A DNA stretch of 64,000 nucleotides, from positions 186,001-250,000 of the forward strand of contig NZ_CP045118.1 in the NCBI RefSeq assembly GCF_009189165.1, written 5' to 3'. A program made the translations under genes and the position numbers. This DNA comes from Pseudomonas sp. SCB32 (GTDB taxonomy: Bacteria > Pseudomonadota > Gammaproteobacteria > Pseudomonadales > Pseudomonadaceae). Below, piece after piece: positions 54,431 to 64,000 of the stretch (position 1 is its first letter; every line of letters starts with the position of its first letter). The notes below the pieces were generated by a model. It was given only the letters and a program-made list of their open reading frames with translations, did no database searches and was not told where the DNA came from.

Positions 54431-54524
54431 GGCGGATAACCGCAAGCGGTTATGCACCCTACGGACCGAGGCTCCGATGCGGGTTTCCCCGTAGGGCGCA
54501 TAACGCTGAACGCGTTACCCGCCG
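54431..54524. repeat. Inverted pair of GGATAAC-family palindromes upstream of flgM
   Basis: ATAACCGC-AA-GCGGTTAT (54436-54453) and TAACGC-TGAAC-GCGTTA (54501-54517) face each other. They are joined by outer arms CCCTACGG (54457-54464) / CCGTAGGG (54489-54496). The pair separates fliJ from flgM and may act as a transcript boundary. Confidence 0.75.
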
Positions 54525-54527
54525 TTT

Positions 54528-54950
54528 TCACGCCTGCCCCCGCCACCAGGACAGCGCGGCTAGGCCATCCTGGATTTTCTGTTCCTGCTGCGCAAGCTGC
54601 AGCTGCCACTGGCCGACCTTGGCCTCGATCACCTGGGTCAGCACCTTCTCGCTGCGCATCGCGGCCAGCAGCTCGCCCTGGATGCGCGCCAGGGTCTGTT
54701 CGGCCACTTCCAGCTCGCGGCGCTGCAGCTGCAGCATCTTGTGCAGGGTGACCTTGTATTGCTGCTGGTTGTGCCGCTGCAGCGGCGTGCTGGTGGCCAC
54801 GCTGAAGCCGCACAGGCGGTCCAGGCCGGTGATGTTGTTGCGGTAGCGCTGGCAGAGGGTCTGCTGGTAATTCACCCGCCCGAGCAGCTGGCGGACCTTG
54901 CCGCCGCGCACGTCGGCAAGGCGCCCGAGCATCTCGATCTGCGCCTTCAT
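54528..54950 (-). CDS. fliJ: Flagellar export protein FliJ
   Basis: The 140-aa coiled-coil protein is the central stalk of the FliI ATPase. The pattern fits (VRGGKVRQLLGRVNYQQTLCQRY, QLQRRELEVAEQTLARIQGELL, IEAKVGQWQLQLAQQEQK). FliJ is poorly conserved, so position after fliI (one-base overlap) carries much of the call. It is last gene of the lafK-fliEFGHIJ unit. Confidence 0.85.
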   Translation of the reverse strand: MKAQIEMLGRLADVRGGKVRQLLGRVNYQQTLCQRYRNNITGLDRLCGFSVATSTPLQRHNQQQYKVTLHKMLQLQRRELEVAEQTLARIQGELLAAMRSEKVLTQVIEAKVGQWQLQLAQQEQKIQDGLAALSWWRGQA

Positions 54951-56281
54951 CAGCGACCGCCGACGATGCTTTGCAGGGTGGCGATGCTGTTGCCCAGCTC
55001 CGCCCCGTCGGCCGTTTCCTGGCGCAGGTAGCGCTCCAGCATGGGCGCCAGCTGCACCGCGCGGTCGGTCTTCACGTCCATGCCCGGCGTGTAGCCGCCC
55101 AGCGGGATCAGCTCCTTGATGCGCTCATAGGTGCCGCTGAATTCCTTGAACTGCCGCGCGGCGGCCAGATGTGCGGGCTCCGCCACCTGGCTCATGCAGC
55201 GGCTGACCGAGGCGCCGATGTCGATGGCCGGGTAATGACCGACGTCCGCCAGCCGGCGCGACAGCACGATGTGCCCGTCGAGGATGGCGCGGGCGCAGTC
55301 GACGATCGGGTCCTGGTGGTCGTCGCCCTCGGCCAGCACGGTGTAGATGGCGCTCAGGCTGCCGGTCTCGCCTTCGCCGTTGCCGGCGCTTTCCACCAGC
55401 TCCGGGAGCATGCCGAATACTGACGGCGGATAGCCCTTGGTGGCCGGCGGCTCGCCCAGGGCCAGGGCGATCTCGCGCTGGGCCATGGCGTAGCGGGTCA
55501 GGGAATCCACCAGCAGCAGCACGTCCTTGCCCTGGTCGCGGAAATAGGCGGCGATGCTGTGGCATAGCTCGGTGGCCTTCAGCCGCATCAGCGGCGACTC
55601 GTTGGCCGGGGCCACCACCACGACCGCCTTCTGCAGGCCTTCCGGGCCGAGGGAATGCAGGATGAATTCCTGCACCTCGCGGCCGCGCTCGCCAATCAGC
55701 CCGACCACCACCACGTCGGCCTTGGTTTGCCGGGTGATCATGCCCAGCAACACGCTCTTGCCCACACCGCTGCCGGCGAACAGGCCCACGCGCTGGCCCT
55801 TGCCCAGGGTCAGCAGGCCATTGATGGCACGCACGCCAACGTCCAGCGGCTCGGACACCGGACGCCGGCGCAGCGGGTTCACCTGCGGCAGCTCAGTGGG
55901 CAGCGGGTGGCGGCCGGCGAGCTTGCCGAGGCCGTCCAGCGGTTCGCCGAGGCCGTTGACCACGCGCCCCAGCCAGGAATGATCGATGTGCAGCACGGCT
56001 TCGTCCGGCGCCGGGAAGACCCGCGAGCCTGAGGTCAGGCCGACGGGCTTCTTGAAAGGCATGAGGTAGGTGATGTCACGGTTGAAGCCGACTACCTGCG
56101 CCTCCAGGCGCTCGCCGTCGGCGACTTCCACGTAGCAGCGCTGGCCGGTCATGCGCCGGCAGCCCAGGCTTTCCAGCAACAGGCCGGACACCCGCACCAG
56201 GCGACCGCTGACCCGCGCCAACTGTACCGAGTCCAGCGAGCGCAGCGCCTCTTCGAGCTTGAAGCCGTCGCCCAGGGCCAT
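54950..56281 (-). CDS. fliI: Flagellum-specific ATPase FliI
   Basis: The 443-aa product is F1-beta-like. Walker A GLFAGSGVGKSVLL, Walker B VLLLVDSLTRYAMAQREIALALGEPPATKGYPPSVF and the family-specific DEAVLHIDHSWLGRVVNGLGEPLDG are all present. It energises export of flagellar subunits. It starts one base after fliH. Confidence 0.96.
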   Translation of the reverse strand: MALGDGFKLEEALRSLDSVQLARVSGRLVRVSGLLLESLGCRRMTGQRCYVEVADGERLEAQVVGFNRDITYLMPFKKPVGLTSGSRVFPAPDEAVLHIDHSWLGRVVNGLGEPLDGLGKLAGRHPLPTELPQVNPLRRRPVSEPLDVGVRAINGLLTLGKGQRVGLFAGSGVGKSVLLGMITRQTKADVVVVGLIGERGREVQEFILHSLGPEGLQKAVVVVAPANESPLMRLKATELCHSIAAYFRDQGKDVLLLVDSLTRYAMAQREIALALGEPPATKGYPPSVFGMLPELVESAGNGEGETGSLSAIYTVLAEGDDHQDPIVDCARAILDGHIVLSRRLADVGHYPAIDIGASVSRCMSQVAEPAHLAAARQFKEFSGTYERIKELIPLGGYTPGMDVKTDRAVQLAPMLERYLRQETADGAELGNSIATLQSIVGGR

Positions 56282-56282
56282 C

Positions 56283-56981
56283 TCAGTCTTCGTCCTGCAG
56301 GTGCGCGCTCAGGGCGTCCATGCAGCTGTCCAGGCGCTGCTGGCAGCCGATGTCGGCTTCGGCCTGTGCGGTGACGACGCGGCACTCGCCCAGCGCCAGG
56401 CGCTCGTCCGGCACCAGTCGCCACTTGGCGGCGCGCTCGGGGTTCAGCTCGCGGATGCGCGCGCATTCCTCCGGATTGAGCAGGATCTGCACGTCGCCCA
56501 GTTCGCCCGGCATTGCGGCCAGCGCTTCCTCGGCCAGTGTCAGCAGTTGCGTGGGGTTGAGCGTCAGCTCGACGCGGATGACCTGTTTCGCGACCTTCTG
56601 CACCAGTTCCAGCAGCTCCTTCTGGCGCGCGCGCTGGAACGCCTGGTGGTAGTCGCTGAAGGCGTCGACGGCGGCCTGCAGGGGAGCGCTGGCTTCATCG
56701 AATGCCTGGCGGCCGGCGGCGCGGCCTTCCTCGCGCCCCTTGCGCAGCCCATCCTGGCGACCGGCTTCGAAGCCTTCGCGCAGGCCGGCTTCACGGCCTT
56801 CGCCGACGCCGTCCTGGTAGCCGCGCTCCAGGCCTTCCTGGAAGCCTTCGGAGATGGCGCGTTGGCGGGCGGCCGGGTCGCTGTCCCAGCCATGGCTGTC
56901 GCCGCTGGCGGTGGCGCAGCGCGGCGGGAAGCGGTAGGGGCGCCAGGCGCGGCTGTCGGCCTTGATGACTTTGATCGCCAT
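56283..56981 (-). CDS. fliH: Flagellar assembly protein FliH
   Basis: The 232-aa product has the FliH-specific glycine-repeat region: GFQEGLERGYQDGVGEGREAGL plus GFEAGRQDGLRKGREEG (GxxxG array, about residues 45-90). The C-terminal vacuolar-ATPase-E-like domain follows (AKQVIRVELTLNPTQLLTLAEEAL). It regulates and docks FliI. Confidence 0.92.
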   Translation of the reverse strand: MAIKVIKADSRAWRPYRFPPRCATASGDSHGWDSDPAARQRAISEGFQEGLERGYQDGVGEGREAGLREGFEAGRQDGLRKGREEGRAAGRQAFDEASAPLQAAVDAFSDYHQAFQRARQKELLELVQKVAKQVIRVELTLNPTQLLTLAEEALAAMPGELGDVQILLNPEECARIRELNPERAAKWRLVPDERLALGECRVVTAQAEADIGCQQRLDSCMDALSAHLQDED

Positions 56982-56987
56982 GGCCGG

Positions 56988-58028
56988 TTACTCCACCGTC
57001 TGCTCGCGGAACAGCTGCACCTGCAGGTCGCCCTCGGCGGCCAGCTCGCGCACCACGCCCATGATGTCCTTGCGCACCTGCTCCACGCGGCTCAGCGGCA
57101 CCGGGCCCTGGCGGCGGTTGATGGATTCCATCTGCTGCATCTGGCGCTTCGGCATGGCGCCCTGGATGGCGCGCACCAGCTCGGGCTCGGCGCCCTTGAG
57201 GGCAACCACCCACTCGTCCAGCGGGATGACTTCCAGCAAGGTCTGCAGCACTTCCTGGTTCTGCCGGGAGAGGATGAAGAAGTCGTACATCTCGTCCTCG
57301 ATCTTCTCCACCAGCGAATCGTTGTGCGCGCGCAGCAGCTCGAACATCTGGTTACGGTCGCCCTTGAAGCGGTTCATGATGTCCGCCGCCTGCTTCACCC
57401 CGCGCACTTGCGAGCCCTGGGTGGAGAGCACGCGCAGGCTGCGGTCGATCAGTTGCTCAAGCTCCGCGATGACGTCGCTGTTCACCTCGCTCAGATTGGC
57501 GATGCGGAACAGCAGCTCGTCCTGGCGCTCGGCGGGCATCGCCTCGAGCACGTCGGTGGCCATGCCCGGCGGCAGGAAGGCGAGGAACACCGCCTGCATC
57601 TGCGCGTGCTCCTTGGCGATCAGCGCGGCGAACTGCTTGGGGTCGATCCACTCCATGCGCGCCATCTTGGCGCGGATTTCCTCGCCATAGATGCTGTCCA
57701 GCAGGTTGCGCGTGATGTCGCTGCCCAGCGCCTTGCCGAGCATGCCGGCGAGGTAGGAACGCGACGCGCCCTTGATGCTGGACTGCAGCTTGTAGTCGTC
57801 GAAGAACCGTCCGATGACGTCGGAGACGGTGTTCTGCTTGACGTTGGACAGCCGCGCCATCGCCTGGCTGATGCTGACGATCTCCTCGCGGCTGAAGTTG
57901 CGCAGGATGCCCGCGGAGGCTTCGTCGCCCATGCTCAGCATGAGGATCGCGGCCTGTTCCAGGGAGCTCACGGCGCGCATCTGCGGGCCGCGCTTTTTCG
58001 TTTCTTCAGGCAGGCTCGTGTCGGTCAT
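56988..58028 (-). CDS. fliG: Flagellar motor switch protein FliG
   Basis: The 346-aa product binds FliF at its N-terminus and the stator at its C-terminal torque helix (PLDEWVVALKGAEPELVRAIQGAM, RQGPVPLSRVEQVRKDIMGVVREL). The middle-domain motif reads EHAQ instead of the common EHPQ (IAKEHAQMQAVFLAFLP). ATG 58028 is preferred to the TTG at 58037. The gene overlaps the fliF 3' end by 23 bp. Confidence 0.95.
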   Translation of the reverse strand: MTDTSLPEETKKRGPQMRAVSSLEQAAILMLSMGDEASAGILRNFSREEIVSISQAMARLSNVKQNTVSDVIGRFFDDYKLQSSIKGASRSYLAGMLGKALGSDITRNLLDSIYGEEIRAKMARMEWIDPKQFAALIAKEHAQMQAVFLAFLPPGMATDVLEAMPAERQDELLFRIANLSEVNSDVIAELEQLIDRSLRVLSTQGSQVRGVKQAADIMNRFKGDRNQMFELLRAHNDSLVEKIEDEMYDFFILSRQNQEVLQTLLEVIPLDEWVVALKGAEPELVRAIQGAMPKRQMQQMESINRRQGPVPLSRVEQVRKDIMGVVRELAAEGDLQVQLFREQTVE

Positions 58029-59703
58029 TGCGGCCAATCCAGTGCTTGATCACTTCCGAGACCCGTTCCGGGTCGTTCTTCGCCAGCATTTGCAGATGCT
58101 CGATCTGGTGTTCCAGGCCCGAGCCCGGCGCCGGCAGGCGGATTTCCGAGAGCGGGTTCAGCTCGCCGAGCACGTTGAGCCCGCCGACGCTTTCACTGCC
58201 CAGCGCCAGGCGCCGCTCGGCGTCCAGCGCCAGCGGGTACTCGCTGCTGCCCTCGGGCAGTGCGCTGGCGGTGGCCGACGGCTGCGCGCGCTGGGTCAGG
58301 CTACGCACTGCCGGGCGCACGCCGAACAGCAGGAACAGCAGCGCGATCAGGCCGAGCACGGTGTAGCGCACCAGCGACTGCAGGGCACTGCTCTCCCACC
58401 AGCTGGCGGAGGACTCTTCCACCGCCGTGGCGGCGAAGGGGAACACGCTGACGGTGATCAGGTCGCCGCGCTGGGCGTTGAAGCCCACGGCGCTCTTCAC
58501 CATGGTCTCCAGGTCGGCGCGGGCCTTGTCGGTCCAGCCACCCTCGGGCGCGGTCGCGGCGTTGATCACCACCGCGACGCTTTGCTGGCGCAGGGCGAAG
58601 GCCGGGTACTTGATGTGGGTGACGCTCTGGTCGAAATCGTTCTGCCGGGTGGTTTCCTGGCGCGTCGAGGTGGCGCCCTTGTTGTCCGTGCTGGCGACCT
58701 TGCCGTTGCCCGGCGGGGTCGGGTTCTGTGCGTTGGCCTGGCCTTGCGGCGGCTGAGGCGGCGCCTCCGGCGGACGGTTGCTCAGCGAGCCGGGCACGCC
58801 GAGGGCGAGCTGGTCCAGCGTGCTCTCGTTGCGCAGCACTTCGTTGCGCAGGCGCGGCGACTCACCGTAGGTCTGCTGGGTTTCTTCCTTCTGGCTGAAG
58901 TCGATGTCGGCGGAGACGCTGATGCGGTAGTTGCCCAGGCCCAGTACCGGCGCCAGGACTTCCTCGACATTGCCCACCGCCTTGCGCTGGTATTCGTCCA
59001 CCGCCTGCCAGTTCTGCGAGGGACCGCCGGCGCCATTGATGCCGCGCGAGAGCAGCACGCCGTTCTGGTCCACCACGCTGACGTCTTCGGGCTTGAGCTG
59101 CGGCACGCTGCCGGCCATCAGGTTGACGATGGCGCCGACCTGTTCCGGGCTCAGCCGCTGGCCGGGCGCCAGTTGCAGCAGCACCGAGGCCTTGGCCGGA
59201 TCGCGGCGGCCGACCACGAAGGAATTGCTGTCCTCGCGGGCAACGTGCACGCGCGCCTGCTCGATGCCCTTCAGGCCCATGATGGTGCGGGCCAGCTCGC
59301 CTTCCAGGCTGCGCTTCAAGCGCACGTCCTGGAGGAAGTGGCTGGTGCCCAGCGGCTCGTCCTTGTCGAACAGCTCATAGCCGGCCGGCATGGAGACCTT
59401 CACGCCCTTGGCCGCGAGCAGCATGCGGGCGCGCGCCAGGTCTTCCTCGCGCACCAGCACCTGGCCGCTCTGCGGGTGCAGGCGGTAGTCGAAGGATTCG
59501 GCGTCGAGCACCTGCATCACATCGGCGGCCGGGTAGGCTTCGCCGGTGCCGTACAGGGGGCGGTAGGCGCCCTGGTCGCGCCATAGGTAGAAGACCACCG
59601 CCGCCGCCAGCAGCGCGGCGCCCAGGGCGATGCCGAGCAACCCCAGGCGCGGGTCGAGCTTGAATTTGGCGAGCGGCAGGCGCTCTTTCAGGTTCTGCAG
59701 CAC
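58006..59703 (-). CDS. fliF: Flagellar MS-ring protein FliF
   Basis: The 565-aa product has two membrane helices (residues ~22-42, LGIALGAALLAAAVVFYLW; and ~445-465, YTVLGLIALLFLLFGVR). YscJ-like ring domains contain LARTIMGLKGIEQARVHVA and SVLLQLAPGQRLSPEQVGAIVNLMAGSVP. The C-terminal FliG-binding tail LLAKNDPERVSEVIKHWIGRND is intact. It lies 9 bp after fliE. Confidence 0.96.
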   Translation of the reverse strand: MLQNLKERLPLAKFKLDPRLGLLGIALGAALLAAAVVFYLWRDQGAYRPLYGTGEAYPAADVMQVLDAESFDYRLHPQSGQVLVREEDLARARMLLAAKGVKVSMPAGYELFDKDEPLGTSHFLQDVRLKRSLEGELARTIMGLKGIEQARVHVAREDSNSFVVGRRDPAKASVLLQLAPGQRLSPEQVGAIVNLMAGSVPQLKPEDVSVVDQNGVLLSRGINGAGGPSQNWQAVDEYQRKAVGNVEEVLAPVLGLGNYRISVSADIDFSQKEETQQTYGESPRLRNEVLRNESTLDQLALGVPGSLSNRPPEAPPQPPQGQANAQNPTPPGNGKVASTDNKGATSTRQETTRQNDFDQSVTHIKYPAFALRQQSVAVVINAATAPEGGWTDKARADLETMVKSAVGFNAQRGDLITVSVFPFAATAVEESSASWWESSALQSLVRYTVLGLIALLFLLFGVRPAVRSLTQRAQPSATASALPEGSSEYPLALDAERRLALGSESVGGLNVLGELNPLSEIRLPAPGSGLEHQIEHLQMLAKNDPERVSEVIKHWIGRNDRHEPA

Positions 59704-59712
59704 GGCTGATCC

Positions 59713-60048
59713 TTAGAGCGGCATGCGGATGATTTCGTCGAAGGCGCCGGTGAGCTTGTTGCGCACCTGCAGCAGCGCCGAGAACGACACGCCGGCCTTC
59801 TGGCTCTGGATCATGGCGCCGACCAGGTCGTCGCTCTTGCCGCTGTCGACGGCGGCCATGGCGTCGCTGGCCTTGTGCTGCTCGACGTCCACCGAGCGCA
59901 GCGCCTGCTCGAAGCTGGCGCCGATGCCCTGGGTCGGCGCATTGCCGGAAAGCTGCGCGGCGGGCTGGATGGCAGGGCCACTCGCCAGTTCCGCATAACG
60001 GTTCATCCGCTCCAGCATGTCCTGCTGGACCCGCATGATCGAACTCAT
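59713..60048 (-). CDS. fliE: Flagellar hook-basal body protein FliE
   Basis: The 111-aa product has the FliE C-terminal signature SFEQALRSVDVEQHKASDAM, LVGAMIQSQKAGVSFSALLQVRNKLTGAFDEIIRMPL. It links the MS ring to the rod. It lies 25 bp after lafK, probably in the same transcript. Confidence 0.95.
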   Translation of the reverse strand: MSSIMRVQQDMLERMNRYAELASGPAIQPAAQLSGNAPTQGIGASFEQALRSVDVEQHKASDAMAAVDSGKSDDLVGAMIQSQKAGVSFSALLQVRNKLTGAFDEIIRMPL

Positions 60049-60073
60049 GGAAGGTCTCCCCCGGGAAACGAAA

Positions 60074-61474
<1,401 letters not shown>

Positions 61475-61926
61475 CGCAACTTTCCATTCGCTAGTGCGTT
61501 CTACGCCAGTCAGTCGTTCAATCGCGAGCGTGCCTCGAATTATTTGTCGAGAACTGCGGAACTCATTTCTGCCCTGGGCGTCTCACGGGGGCATTGCAAC
61601 AACTTCGTCATCTATTGAAGTGCAGCAACCTGTAACTAACCCGCCCACACTAGCAAGTGCCAGTACTTCGCCATAGCTTCCCGCTGATTAATTAAGCTCA
61701 ATAGACAAAAAGTTCCGTCAAAAACAGCATTTGATATCTATTGATTTAATCAGGCGATGCCGCGTCGCTATCATTGCGCCATGTCAGCAGCCCGTAGCGC
61801 TTGAATCACGGGGCTCGACGAACCACAGAGCATGCCGCGCGCAAAGATCGGCCGATCTCCTCGGTCGTGACACCATTGGTGTCCCTGGGCAGATGGCAGA
61901 TCGAACCCTGAAGTACGACGCTGAGC
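61475..61926. promoter_or_regulatory. AT-rich divergent control region between lafK and fliM
   Basis: 452 bp without a gene. The core 61680-61760 is unusually AT-rich for this chromosome. It contains nested inverted repeats: CTGATTAA (61684-61691) / TTAATCAG (61746-61753) outside and TCAATAG (61698-61704) / CTATTGA (61738-61744) inside. It is a candidate landing site for a master regulator or H-NS-like silencer (MvaT), and should hold the lafK and fliM promoters. No full sigma-54 consensus was found. Confidence 0.55.
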
Positions 61927-62766
61927 ATGACTGGCAAACAAAAAGTCCACCATGGCGTGCCCGCCGATAGTCTGATTCGACTCAAGCCACAGAAACTTGG
62001 CCGGCATTATCACAAGATCCCGCAATACATCAAAGAGGTCTCCGGAAAGTATCCGAGGATCATCAGTGATTATTTCCTGCGGCATTATCGAATCAATCTA
62101 GAACTGGATGGCCTGATTGTTCACGAGGAACTTCCCCGTGATCTGGAATGCCTGTTCGATTCTCCGCTGGGCAAGTTCGGTTTCACCATGGACCGCGCCC
62201 TGCTCACCGAAGTCATCGAGTGTTATTACGGCGGCAAGGTTGTCGCCAATCGCGATACGCCGCCGATCAGCAGCTCCGAGCAGCGCATGCTCGACCGCCT
62301 CGGTCTCGACGTGGTGGACCTGTTCGGCCGCGCCCTGCTGGCCGGCGAGTCGGTCGGCCGCCTGCAGCAGATCGACCCCACCTACGAAGAAGTGCAGTGG
62401 GAGTACGTCGCCGAGTTCGTCTATGTCAGCCACCTGACCGGCGAACGCTCCTCGCTCTACCTCTACCTGGACAACCCGCTGGCGGACGAGCTCACCCGTC
62501 GGCTCGCCGGTCCGCCGTCGCCGCGTCTCTCCGGTAACCCGGTGGCGCACATCAAGCACCTGCCGCTGCGCCTGGACTGCGTGGTCGCCGCCGCGCGCAT
62601 GCCGCTCTCGCAGGTGCTCGCCCTGGAACCGGGCGACGTACTGATGATCCGTCCCCTGGAACGCGTCGACGTGCGCGTCAACCAGCAGAAGCTGTTCCGC
62701 GGCGCCATCTTCGAAGACGACGGCACCCTGTTCCTCTCCTCCCTGGAAAGCGTGAAAAACCCATGA
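61927..62766 (+). CDS. fliM: Flagellar motor switch protein FliM, lateral type
   Basis: The 279-aa product is about 40 residues shorter than polar FliM (~320). The conserved middle domain (CheC-like, FDSPLGKFGFTMDRALLTEVIECYYGG) and C-terminal SpoA domain (LPLRLDCVVAAARMPLSQVLALEPGDVLMI) are present. The N-terminal CheY-binding peptide (LSQ-E-IDALL type) is missing; the protein begins MTGKQKVHHGVPADSLIRLK. A non-switching motor is implied. It overlaps fliN by 4 bp. Confidence 0.92.
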   Translation: MTGKQKVHHGVPADSLIRLKPQKLGRHYHKIPQYIKEVSGKYPRIISDYFLRHYRINLELDGLIVHEELPRDLECLFDSPLGKFGFTMDRALLTEVIECYYGGKVVANRDTPPISSSEQRMLDRLGLDVVDLFGRALLAGESVGRLQQIDPTYEEVQWEYVAEFVYVSHLTGERSSLYLYLDNPLADELTRRLAGPPSPRLSGNPVAHIKHLPLRLDCVVAAARMPLSQVLALEPGDVLMIRPLERVDVRVNQQKLFRGAIFEDDGTLFLSSLESVKNP

Positions 62767-63134
62767 CCGGTTCTCTCTCCGACTCCGAGTTCGAGTCGCT
62801 GATCAACGACGGCGACCTCAGCCTGACCCAGGACGCCTCCGACATCCCCGCCGAAGCCATGCGCGCGCCGCTGCCGCAGCAGGACCTGAGCTTCTTCGGC
62901 AAGATCCCGGTGAACGTCACCCTGGAAGTCGCCTCGGTGGAGATTTCCCTGAAGGAACTGATGGATGTCGACGCCAATAGCGTGATCATCCTCGACAAGC
63001 TCGCCGGCGAGCCGCTGGACGTGAAGGTCAACGGCGCGCTGTTCGCCAAGGCCGAGGTGGTCGTCATGAACGGCAACTACGGCCTGCGCGTGCTCGAACT
63101 GTGCGGCGCCGGCCTCGACGCCCTGACTGCGTGA
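62763..63134 (+). CDS. fliN: Flagellar motor switch protein FliN
   Basis: The 123-aa product has a C-terminal SpoA domain: FFGKIPVNVTLEVASVEISLKELMDVDANSVIILDKLAGEPLDVKVNGALFAKAEVVVMNGNYGLRV, with a variable acidic N-terminus. It builds the lower C ring. Its stop overlaps the fliP start by one base. Confidence 0.95.
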   Translation: MTGSLSDSEFESLINDGDLSLTQDASDIPAEAMRAPLPQQDLSFFGKIPVNVTLEVASVEISLKELMDVDANSVIILDKLAGEPLDVKVNGALFAKAEVVVMNGNYGLRVLELCGAGLDALTA

Positions 63135-63886
63135 TGCTCAGCCGCGTCCTGGCCGCGATTGGCCTTCTCACCCTGCTGCTCTGCCCGCTCCATGTGCAGG
63201 CGGCCGGCGGCGAGGTCACGCTGTTCAATCTCCACGACACGGCGGACGGCCAGGCCTTCAGCGTCAAGCTGCAGATCCTCATCGTCATGACACTGCTGGG
63301 CTTCCTCCCGGCGATGCTCATGCTGATGACCTGCTTCACCCGCTTCGTCATCGTGCTGGCGATCCTGCGCCAGGCCATCGGCCTGCAGCAGAGCCCGCCG
63401 AACAACGTGCTGGTGGGTATCGCCCTGATCATGACGCTGCTGGTGATGCGCCCGGTCTGGCAGGACATCTACGCCAACGCCTACCAGCCCTTCGAGGCCG
63501 ACCAGATCAGCCTGGAAGACGGCCTGGGCCACGCCAAGCAGACGCTGAGCCGCTTCATGCTCGCGCAGACCAATCGTACCTCGCTGGAAACCATGGTCTC
63601 GCTCGCCGGTGAAACCCTGCCGGAGAAACTGGAAGACCTGGACTTCTCCCTGCTGCTGCCGTCCTTCGTGCTCAGCGAGCTGAAGACCGCGTTCCAGCTG
63701 GGCTTCATGATTTTCATCCCGTTCCTGGTGATCGACCTGGTGGTGGCGAGCGTGCTGATGGCAATGGGCATGATGATGCTCTCGCCAATGATGATCTCGC
63801 TGCCGTTCAAGCTGATGATCTTTGTGCTGGTGGACGGCTGGGCCCTGATGATGGGCACGCTGACCAGCAGCGTGCAGCCGTTCTAG
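63134..63886 (+). CDS. fliP: Flagellar type III export protein FliP
   Basis: The 250-aa product has a cleavable signal peptide (MLSRVLAAIGLLTLLLCPLHVQA) and four membrane helices with FliP signatures: LMLMTCFTRFVIVLAILRQAIGLQQSPPNNVLVGIAL and LPSFVLSELKTAFQLGFMIFIPFLVIDLVV. It is part of the FliPQR export gate. ATG 63134 is chosen by the overlap with fliN. Confidence 0.96.
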   Translation: MLSRVLAAIGLLTLLLCPLHVQAAGGEVTLFNLHDTADGQAFSVKLQILIVMTLLGFLPAMLMLMTCFTRFVIVLAILRQAIGLQQSPPNNVLVGIALIMTLLVMRPVWQDIYANAYQPFEADQISLEDGLGHAKQTLSRFMLAQTNRTSLETMVSLAGETLPEKLEDLDFSLLLPSFVLSELKTAFQLGFMIFIPFLVIDLVVASVLMAMGMMMLSPMMISLPFKLMIFVLVDGWALMMGTLTSSVQPF

Positions 63887-63905
63887 CGGCCTTTCGGAGA
63901 ACACC

Positions 63906-64000
63906 ATGCTCACCCCGGAAAGCGCCGTCGATATCGTCTCCAACGCCGTGCACATCACCGCGCTGATCGTCTGCGTGCTGATCCTGCCGAGCCTGGTCGG
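63906..64000 (+). CDS. fliQ: Flagellar export protein FliQ, N-terminal fragment (cut by window edge)
   Basis: The first 31 codons read MLTPESAVDIVSNAVHITAL and continue into a hydrophobic helix, matching FliQ, the next gene in the usual fliMNPQR order. CGGAGA lies 7 bp upstream of the ATG. The locus clearly continues past the right edge. Confidence 0.88.
   Translation, partial: MLTPESAVDIVSNAVHITALIVCVLILPSLV

Overview
The window is GC-rich proteobacterial chromosome with Pseudomonas-type gene content and intergenic repeats. It contains cc4-dsbA-dgcP, glmR-glmS, a Zur-type zinc-starvation cluster ending in a Fur-box tonB, a kgtP-like permease, many GTAGGAGCG-type REP pairs, and a strong Pseudomonas coding pattern. 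From memory of the P. aeruginosa gene order, most of the left half matches loci near PA5487-PA5550, which suggests a relative of the P. aeruginosa group. The lateral-type flagellar locus is not found in P. aeruginosa itself. No tRNA, rRNA, CRISPR array, insertion sequence or prophage was seen.

Layout. (1) 1-4.0 kb: end of cytochrome c4, dsbA, an EEP-family phosphodiesterase, and a polar-type diguanylate cyclase. (2) 4.1-6.9 kb: glmR-glmS with an unoccupied attTn7 region. (3) 7.1-12.2 kb: an envelope-sugar cassette (UDP-glucuronate 4-epimerase, polyprenyl-phosphate glycosyltransferase, ArnT-like transferase, SdiA-regulated-family protein, and a convergent protein with two LABN domains). The best guess is galacturonate decoration of lipid A or LPS. 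(4) 12.7-18.0 kb: kgtP-like and EmrB-like transporters, a cyclopropane-fatty-acid-synthase-like methyltransferase, and a GNAT. (5) 18.0-24.5 kb: the zinc/iron stress cluster: folE2 (interrupted by an in-frame amber codon), a secreted protein, dksA2, two G3E GTPases, a DUF1826 protein and tonB, with two identical palindromic Zur boxes and one perfect Fur box. (6) 24.8-31.0 kb: housekeeping and transport genes (deoxyribosyltransferase, Ca2+/H+ antiporter, adenine deaminase, HAD phosphatase, SulP transporter, paired SMR exporter).

(7) 31.3-64.0 kb: an almost complete, self-contained second flagellar system of lateral (laf/lfg) type. The order is fliD-S-T-K-L-fliA-motA-motB; a ToxR/LafZ-like membrane regulator with a small partner; flagellin; an ATP-grasp enzyme; flgA / flgBCDEFGHIJKL; a flagellin-like LafW; flgN-flgM; fliJIHGFE and the sigma-54 activator lafK; then divergent fliM-N-P-Q running off the right edge. 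It carries its own sigma-28, anti-sigma factor, sigma-54 activator and stator. No chemotaxis gene lies inside the window, and FliM lacks the usual N-terminal CheY-binding peptide, as expected for non-switching lateral flagella. Candidate sigma-54 promoters precede fliD and flgB.

The most noteworthy points are the amber codon in folE2, the ATP-grasp enzyme between flagellin and flgA, a FlgJ whose hydrolase is an SLT (GH23-like) domain rather than the usual GH73, a LafK with a degenerate receiver domain, and several structured or palindromic intergenic elements.
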